A DNA stretch of 64,000 bases from Viscum album (taxonomy: Eukaryota > Streptophyta > Magnoliopsida > Santalales > Viscaceae). The notes below the pieces were generated by a model. It had not been told where the DNA came from and searched no databases. It saw only the letters and a program-made list of their open reading frames with translations. The stretch is from NCBI GenBank assembly GCA_963277665.1, contig OY728165.1, positions 1,753,332,772 to 1,753,396,771 of the forward strand, in the 5' to 3' direction. The translations under genes and the position numbers were made by a program. Positions 58,301 to 64,000 of this stretch are shown one piece after another; within the stretch, counting starts at the first letter, position 1, and every line of letters starts with the position of its first letter.

Positions 58301-58960
58301 GGATTATTTTCATTTCTTGTTTACTTTCTGTGTACTAATTTATTTTCAGTTTTCATTCTTACTTGTTTTACTCTAACAAAACTTTGGAATATTCTTTTTT
58401 GGACTTTTTTTTATAAAATGAAAATAGTTTTTTTTGGAAAATGGTATGCACCGTGTGTTGGGTTTTAAATGGGAAAAAATGTGTTGTTTATTTTCAAATG
58501 TGAAATCCCTAATTTTATGATTTTATTTCAAACTTTCATTAATGGATTTCCCTGGAAAATGAGATGTTGGATTCTGTGGTTTATTTTATCCTCCCTGCTG
58601 AGCATTTTAAATGATCACTCCTTCATTATCTTTTCATTTTCAGGTTTCCTTTGATCAGGTATCTCTCGTTTGAGTTTCTCATTGATGGAGCAAGGCCAGG
58701 TATTGGTTGGGAGGTGACCAGGATGGTCAAATGGAGGTATGTTGAGGCGTTCGGTTTTTTTGTTGCACTACTCGAGTTCTATTTTTTTTCATTTATTATT
58801 GTTTATATATTTATAGTTTACGGGACAAATCATTCCATGTGATTCAATTTTGCTTCCCGAAACTAGTTTCCAGCATGTGGGGATCGGGAACGCCCTTCAG
58901 GCCATGTACCAGACTGGCACGAGTGACCGGTTTAGGGTCGACCCGGGTTGGTTTGTGACA
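55393..58960 (+). repeat. Element D 3' LTR
   Basis: It starts TATCACACCCACCATC (TG mutated to TA) and ends TGTGACA. Every landmark of the 5' LTR is present in order, with clear divergence in detail. The small frames at 58,651-59,074 straddle the LTR end and are not genes. Confidence 0.92.
55845..56500 (+). promoter_or_regulatory. C-rich island in D 3' LTR
   Basis: This is the homologue of 49,765-50,400, with the same GTCTATCCG...CTCCCCATTCTTCTTCTCCTAC opening. Frames of 60-109 codons on both strands arise from its skewed composition. They are not aligned with the frames of the 5' copy, so no protein is inferred. Confidence 0.55.
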
Positions 58961-58965
58961 CGTAC
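58961..58965. repeat. Target-site duplication of element D, right copy
   Basis: CGTAC follows the LTR end TGTGACA, pairs with CATAC at 49,277-49,281, and lies inside the integrase codons of element E. Confidence 0.75.
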
Positions 58966-59860
58966 CAACTCTGGACCTATGAGTGCTAACTCCCCTGTGT
59001 TTGTCTACCATAGGATTGATCTGCATGAACACTTGTACAAGGCCTCAAATGGTTCCATTCCAATGGTTGAGTGATATCTGTTTTTTATTCAAGCTCCACC
59101 AGTGGAAGGTGTCCATCCCAACTGCGTACCAAATCAAGGACACAAGCACGAAACATGTGATCTGTGGTATGTATGGTCTGCTCCATCTAACCATATGTCT
59201 GGGGGTGAGAAGTTGTGCTCAAGTGTAGCTGAGTGCCGAATGCCTCCTGCAACCCCTTCCACAATTGGGATGTAAAGCGCACATCATGGTATAAGACAAT
59301 CGTTTAAGGCACCCCGCGAAGTCGTACTATCTCCTAGATATATAGGTGCCCCAATCCCTCTACTGATCTCTATTCATAGATGGGTAGGAAGTGATACAAC
59401 TTGGTGAGTCAATCAATGATAAAACAGATAGAGTCAGGGCCCCTGGATGTGCGTGTTAACCGTGTCATGATGTGCATGGAGATATCATCCCACTTCTACT
59501 CTGGTACCTCGAGTGGCTATGTCAGGCATGCTGGGACCCGATGCTCGGGCTTCACTTGCTGACAAGTGAGGCATCATGAAACGAACCCTTCTACCACTTT
59601 GTTCATCCTAGGCCACCAGTGCTGACATCGAATGTCCAAATAAATCTTCACCACAGCAGGATGTACAGCGAAAAGGGATGTATGGAACTCCATGAACACC
59701 TCCTCCCGTAACGTCATTTAAACCGTGGTGCATTCAATTAAAATGTTGACGTAATCCCCACCTATCTAAAATCATTAAGGATACTGTCTTGAGGATATCT
59801 ATGAAATTCAGTCCTCACAGCCAACATCCACAAGCTATGCCACCCTAAATCATTGATGAT
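58961..59860 (-). pseudogene. E integrase N-terminal and core domains
   Basis: Minus-strand reading gives HWWPRMNKVVEGFVS and CLTCQQVK-like zinc-domain sequence near 59,600, WKWDDIS at about 59,490, EIVRLRGVP, WKGLQEAFGTQLHLST, HMFRACVLDL, SWDGHLPLVE, and finally GPELVRVTN at the D junction. The first catalytic Asp is His (codon at 59,472-59,474). The second falls in LYHD in place of SDRD and is Tyr. The Glu region reads MEQTIH, so the Glu may remain. Activity is clearly lost. Confidence 0.75.
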
Positions 59861-61424
59861 GTGGGGGAGTGACAGTCATAGACTGGAGGTAAGTCACTCC
59901 ATCATAATCCTTGAAGGATATCTGAATCACGGCTAGCTGCTCTATCTCCTCACCCAACAGCTACAATGTAGACCTCCCACTATCGGTGTCAGCCACCATG
60001 TTCCCCTCCCCAAGAGTATATACTGTCTCTATGTCATAGTCCAGGAGTAAATCCAACCATCAATGCTATATCAAGTTCATGTACTTATGTGAGAAGATAT
60101 ACCTGAGACTCATGTGGTTACTATAGGTGTTAGACCATTATCCCATCATGTAGTCCCTCCACATTTTCAGGGAAAATACCACTGCGCCTTAATCCAGGTC
60201 ATGGTTCATGTTTTTCTTCTTATGCTTCCTCAACTGCCATGAGTCGTAGGCGATCACTACTCTCTCCTACCTCAAGACACAACCCAGTCTTGTCCCTGAT
60301 GTGATGGAGAAGACTACATTCCCAAGTCCCTCTTCTAGTAGTCTAACGATGGCGGAACTCAATAGTCTCCACATCAACTTTTGGAAATTTTTCTGGAACC
60401 TCTCCATTTATTCAAAGTGCTATCCATTCTTTTTCAATGTTGAAAGGGTTATTCTAATTTAGAAAATTTGGCTACAAACTTCTAGTAGTACCCCAAAATC
60501 CCAAAGAAACTCCGCACCTCAGTCATGATCCTGGGTGGCTCCCAAGACCACACTGCCTCTATCTCCACCGGTTCCACCACAACATGAGCCTTCTAGATGA
60601 AGTGTACCAAAAAGCGGAACTCCCGAATCTAGAACTAGCACTTCAAGAGCTACCCATAAAGAAGGTTCTCTCGGAGCGTATCCAGAACTACCCGTAGGTG
60701 TGTAGTGTGCTCCTCCTCTGACGTCGATTACAAAGGTATATCATCGATGAAGAATAACACAAATTGATCAAGGTAAGGCTATAAGATCTTGTTATTTAGT
60801 CCCAATAGCATTATTTGGGCATTAGTCATGCCAATATGAATCACAAAAAACTCATTGTGGCCATACTGACATATAATGTATGTCTTCGGTATGTCCTTAT
60901 CCCGTACCTGAAGCAGATGATAGAATAATATGAGGTATATATTTGAGAACATGATCTCTCCCTTCAACTGATAGAAGAGTTTATCAATCCTTGGTAGTGC
61001 GTAGTTGTTCTTTACGATCACCTGGTTCAGGCATCAAAAGTTCACACATAACCTCAATCTCCTGTATTCCTTCTTGGAAAACTATACCGGGGGCTACCCA
61101 CGGTGAAGCCCTAGGTCTCACGAAGCCCATCTCTTTCAAGTCCTCCAGGTATACCCTCAAATCATGAAGCTCCACAGGAACCATCCAATATATTGCTATA
61201 TATATTGGTGCCATCCCTGGGTTCAAGTCAATGAAGAAGTGTACATCTCTATGAAGAGGTAGTCCTTGGAGATCTTCTAGGAGGATATCCTCAAACTCCT
61301 CCACCACTATAGGAATTCTCGGACACCTCTCATCCACCTCCCCGAGGGAGAGACAAGACAATTTGTGATTTATCAGATGAACCCCACTCCAATAATGCCC
61401 ATCATGTGCTGCAATGGTTTCCAT
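59861..61424 (-). pseudogene. E reverse transcriptase and RNase H
   Basis: The open stretch 61,424-60,984 carries the RT start: VEEFEDILLEDLQGLP, DLNPGMAPIYIA, MGFVRPRASPWVAP. The next frame, 61,021-60,779, gives YALPRIDKLFYQLKG, VRDKDIPKTYI and YGHNEFFVIHIG. The catalytic FIDDI is intact (GATGAT at 60,745-60,740). RNase H pieces (HKSLRYIFSHK and TLGEGNMVAD, near 60,120-59,990) match SLKYLFSQKE and HPGKANVVAD. Protease motifs (DSG loop, ILGMDWL) are absent upstream, consistent with a deletion joining RT to the LTR. Confidence 0.8.
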
Positions 61425-61489
61425 ATCATAGGTGAAGTAAAACCCAATCCCATCCTCATGAGAACACTACAATTTGTAGCTAAAATAGT

Positions 61490-63469
61490 TGATCTGTGCT
61501 CTCTTATGCTGATGAATGACGGTTCTCTCTTATGATGATCCATGATGCTCCCCCCTTATGCTGATCCAAGAGGGGTTTCTGTTCATTATTCACGTCACAG
61601 CCAGCCACTGGATTACCACACTTAGCATGCTAGATTCCATGAGAATCTAATGATAAATCCATCATTCATACCTCAACCGACAATTAGTCCCACATAAAAT
61701 AAAACAAATGACCCTCTTATTGTAAGGGCCACAACATAATAGATGAAGCGTCAAGAAGACACTCGGTCTATAAGATATAGGAATTTTTGTAAAAAGGGCC
61801 TAGTTGGATTCGAGTTCGATCCGACCTGGCCATATGCCAACCTCTCCCAAAACAAAAATAGAATATCTCAGAAGGATTTAATCTTCACAAGGGCCCTCAT
61901 TCCATAGATGGAACATCATCTGGACACCCGAGTTGCATGTTATTGTTGATTTAATAAACTAGGTCTTGTTGCATTTGGGCTCGGTCTGACCTGACCACCC
62001 CATCCTGGGAGCTCCACATGCCCATTTTGATTTGAATGACCCGACCAGACCCAACCTATCTTGAATGAAGGTCACGACCACCGAGTCACCAGGATCTCCA
62101 GTAGATGCCTGACCTACATCGGAGCGGGCCAGTGGTGTTTGGCCGGAATGAGGCAACCACTGTCGCGTCCCCCTACGCGATGCATGACTGGAAGTGGCTG
62201 ACTGCCAAGTAAGGATCCTACTGATATGATGTGAGACCGGTCAATGCCATGGCCCAAAGACATTTCCTCCTCTACAAGTGAAAGTTGTTGATGAAGCTCT
62301 CACTGCCCCCATTGCTCGCCACCTCCGTCGCGGTGCAGCTGGTGCCTGTGTGTCAGCATGATCGTTGGAAGATCACCAGACGGGCTCTGGTGGTCCATTC
62401 TTCTTTACACTAGTGCCTACAACCTCCTAGGTGTGCCTCTTTCTATGCAGTGGTATCAAATTCATTGTGATGCCAATATGGAAATCTGGTTACAAGAACG
62501 CACATGCGGAGGGACTTGACACTTTTTGTGTCGGTCCACACCCTCTGAATTAGGATTTCAAAGTTAGTGGGAGGTTCCGGGATGATGTTCAATCCATGAT
62601 AATTTAATCTTGAAGAAAACCCCCAAATGGTACCCCACTGCATGATGAGCGATCCACTAATTAACTTATTTATGGGTTGATCCGTGTTCATTATTTAATA
62701 TGAAGAACAAGGAAGAATTGTAATAAAATATACCCCTACCTCATTTGACATTCGTTGTTGTATCATTCTGTCCTCGGGGGTTCAAGAGGTTGATATCATT
62801 CATCGCATCCCAGCTTCGTTCTTGAAGGTACATGTAAGTCCATGATGTTCCGCTGGCATTTTCCATTCTTAATTGGACGGAAAATTACCGGAGGTTCGTC
62901 ATAGAATTAATTTCAATTTTGTTCCCATCTCTCCAATGTGTTAGATAATTAAAAAGGGAACACATCACTACATTTCTGTTATGCTACAATGTTGTGTCGT
63001 TATGTTGTTTCATAAATGAAATAATTTACCTATTACTCTGCATCTTAACAAGCCATTAAGGGGATCCCATTAATGTGCCTCTTTGTCGCCTCATCATCTC
63101 ATCAATGTTCCACCATCCACTGCTCAATGGATTGAGTAAAAATAAAATAACTTTTTAAAGTTATTTTATTATTTTTGAAAAAGTTTAAAAAAATAACTTT
63201 TCCGTCTCACCCTTGATGGTGAAATTTAGGTTTTTTCTTGATGAATCCTAGCATTCCATGTTCAGTGGTGCCCTCATATTTTTGATCAGAGAAGTGGTTC
63301 AAAAGTTATAAGAACCTTCTCACACATTTACTTAAGTAAAATAAATAAAATTTCCAAATTCCTCATTGGCCACACCAGGAATTTGAATCAAGTTCCGTCA
63401 AAGGGTTTGTTCTTGAAATAATTCCATTTAAATTTTAAAAAAAATATTCAAAAATTCTAGGACATTACA
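61490..63469 (-). repeat. Element E 5' LTR, 3' end deleted
   Basis: It matches 46,640-48,709 of the left LTR through to the start TGTAATGTCC (minus). About 0.8 kb of the LTR end present at 45,833-46,640 is missing. The segment 61,425-61,489 is the deletion junction. No polypurine tract follows at 63,470, as expected for the outer edge of the 5' LTR. Confidence 0.75.
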
Positions 63470-63474
63470 AGGGC
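63470..63474. repeat. Target-site duplication of element E, right copy
   Basis: AGGGC follows the LTR edge ACATTACA and pairs with AGGGT at 45,828-45,832. Confidence 0.55.
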
Positions 63475-64000
63475 CTAGTTATTATCGGATTTTGGATCAT
63501 CACTGTGGCTTTTGAAATCATCATCCTCTAGTGTTTAGTAGTGATCAAGGATCCCATAATGAGACATGATGAATAAAAAAGATCACAGAGACCTTTGAGT
63601 TTCAATTCAGTCAAGTATCCTCTAGGATGTTGTGAACCACTCATTTTTTCAATGGGGAGAGTTTGGATTAGTGTAATATCACTATCCATTCCAAATAATT
63701 TTAAGTGTTGACTTAGGGATATTTCAATGGAACCGTCACCCATAGGTTTTATCCAACATAGGTGAGGATTTTTATGGTGATAAAATTATTTGGTGTCCAT
63801 TATGGTGACCAATTCGTGAAATCCAATATTGAACGTTTCAACAGATTGTATCCTTTCCCATAACTGTTGGTTCTTGATGAATCAATGTATTATTGGTTCT
63901 TTTCCATAAGAATCTATTTAGATATTATTTTTGGTGTGTTTTACTCTGTCCTAAGTACCTACACTGAAGTTATTTATAAGGCCATACTCATGTAGTTATT
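63475..64000. other. Unassigned right flank
   Basis: This is the continuation of whatever E inserted into. A minus frame at 63,528-63,743 (71 codons) has ordinary-looking composition (SLSQHLKLFGMDSDI, LIQTLPIEKMSGSQH) rather than low complexity, but I do not recognise it, and it has no start context or neighbour to support it. It may be a decayed coding fragment of the host element. Confidence 0.3.

Larger units (their letters stand above)
49282..58960 (+). mobile_element. Element D, non-autonomous long-LTR retrotransposon inserted in E integrase
   Basis: The element is 9,679 bp, with LTRs of 3,572 and 3,568 bp and an internal region of only 2,539 bp. The internal region starts with a tRNA-Met-type primer binding site, holds a decayed gag (53,840-54,370), and contains no trace of protease, RT or integrase. 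Both flanks read through the same minus-strand integrase, and a 5-bp duplication differing at one CpG brackets it. It would need enzymes supplied by another gypsy element. LTRs make up about 74 percent of its length. Confidence 0.9.
45833..63469 (-). mobile_element. Element E, Ty3/gypsy element with internal deletion, split by D
   Basis: On the minus strand E runs: truncated 5' LTR (63,469-61,490), RT (61,424 down), RNase H, integrase core (to 58,961), element D, integrase C-terminus (49,281-48,760), polypurine tract, 3' LTR (48,709-45,833). Removing D rejoins integrase as ...GPELVRVTN then EKDQTIQERI, the normal order. Gag, protease, primer binding site and the 3' part of the 5' LTR are missing. 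Numerous stops and several catalytic losses show it is long dead. Confidence 0.8.

Overview
This window looks like intergenic DNA from a large, AT-rich plant nuclear genome. I found no host gene, rRNA, tRNA or CRISPR array. Everything I could identify is Ty3/gypsy-type LTR retrotransposon sequence: tRNA-Met-type primer binding sites, gag-PR-RT-RNaseH-integrase order, and long (2.9-3.9 kb) LTRs. Two elements have a chromodomain-like integrase tail, which fits the plant chromovirus (Tekay/Del-like) lineage. All coding sequence is broken. The species cannot be named from this sequence.

The window is a stack of nested insertions, read from repeat pairs, target-site duplications (TSDs) and breaks in homology. 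(1) The oldest layer at left-centre (about 1,027-40,540) is a tandem array of a minus-strand, apparently non-autonomous element, called B here. It runs LTR0 fragment, internal 1, LTR1, internal 2, LTR2, internal 3, with a period near 6.5 kb. (2) Element F (1,557-14,360, minus) sits inside internal 1. It has 3.8-kb LTRs carrying two kinds of minisatellite, and a decayed gag-pol. (3) Element G (26,863-38,836, plus) sits in the first bases of LTR2, with a perfect 5-bp TSD (AGGAG) and 3.6-kb LTRs. It is the best preserved and probably youngest element, but still has several stops and catalytic-site changes. (4) At the far left (1-1,026) is the 3' end of another plus-strand LTR.

The right third (about 41,536-64,000) has a second nest. 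A diverged plus-strand LTR-like block (41,536 to about 44,645) precedes element E (45,833-63,469, minus; TSD AGGGT/AGGGC). E has a 2.9-kb left LTR, a truncated right LTR joined almost directly to reverse transcriptase (gag and protease lost), and an integrase split by element D. D (49,282-58,960, plus; TSD CATAC/CGTAC) has 3.57-kb LTRs and only a gag remnant inside, so it is a non-autonomous long-LTR element. Each D LTR carries a striking C-rich island of about 650 bp.

By-eye LTR divergence and nesting suggest an order from youngest to oldest of G, D, E and F, then B. Coordinates of LTR ends, TSDs, PBS sites and active-site codons were read base by base. Domain edges in the decayed pol genes are approximate. 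About 2.7 kb (40,541-41,535, 44,646-45,827 and 63,475-64,000) remains unassigned.
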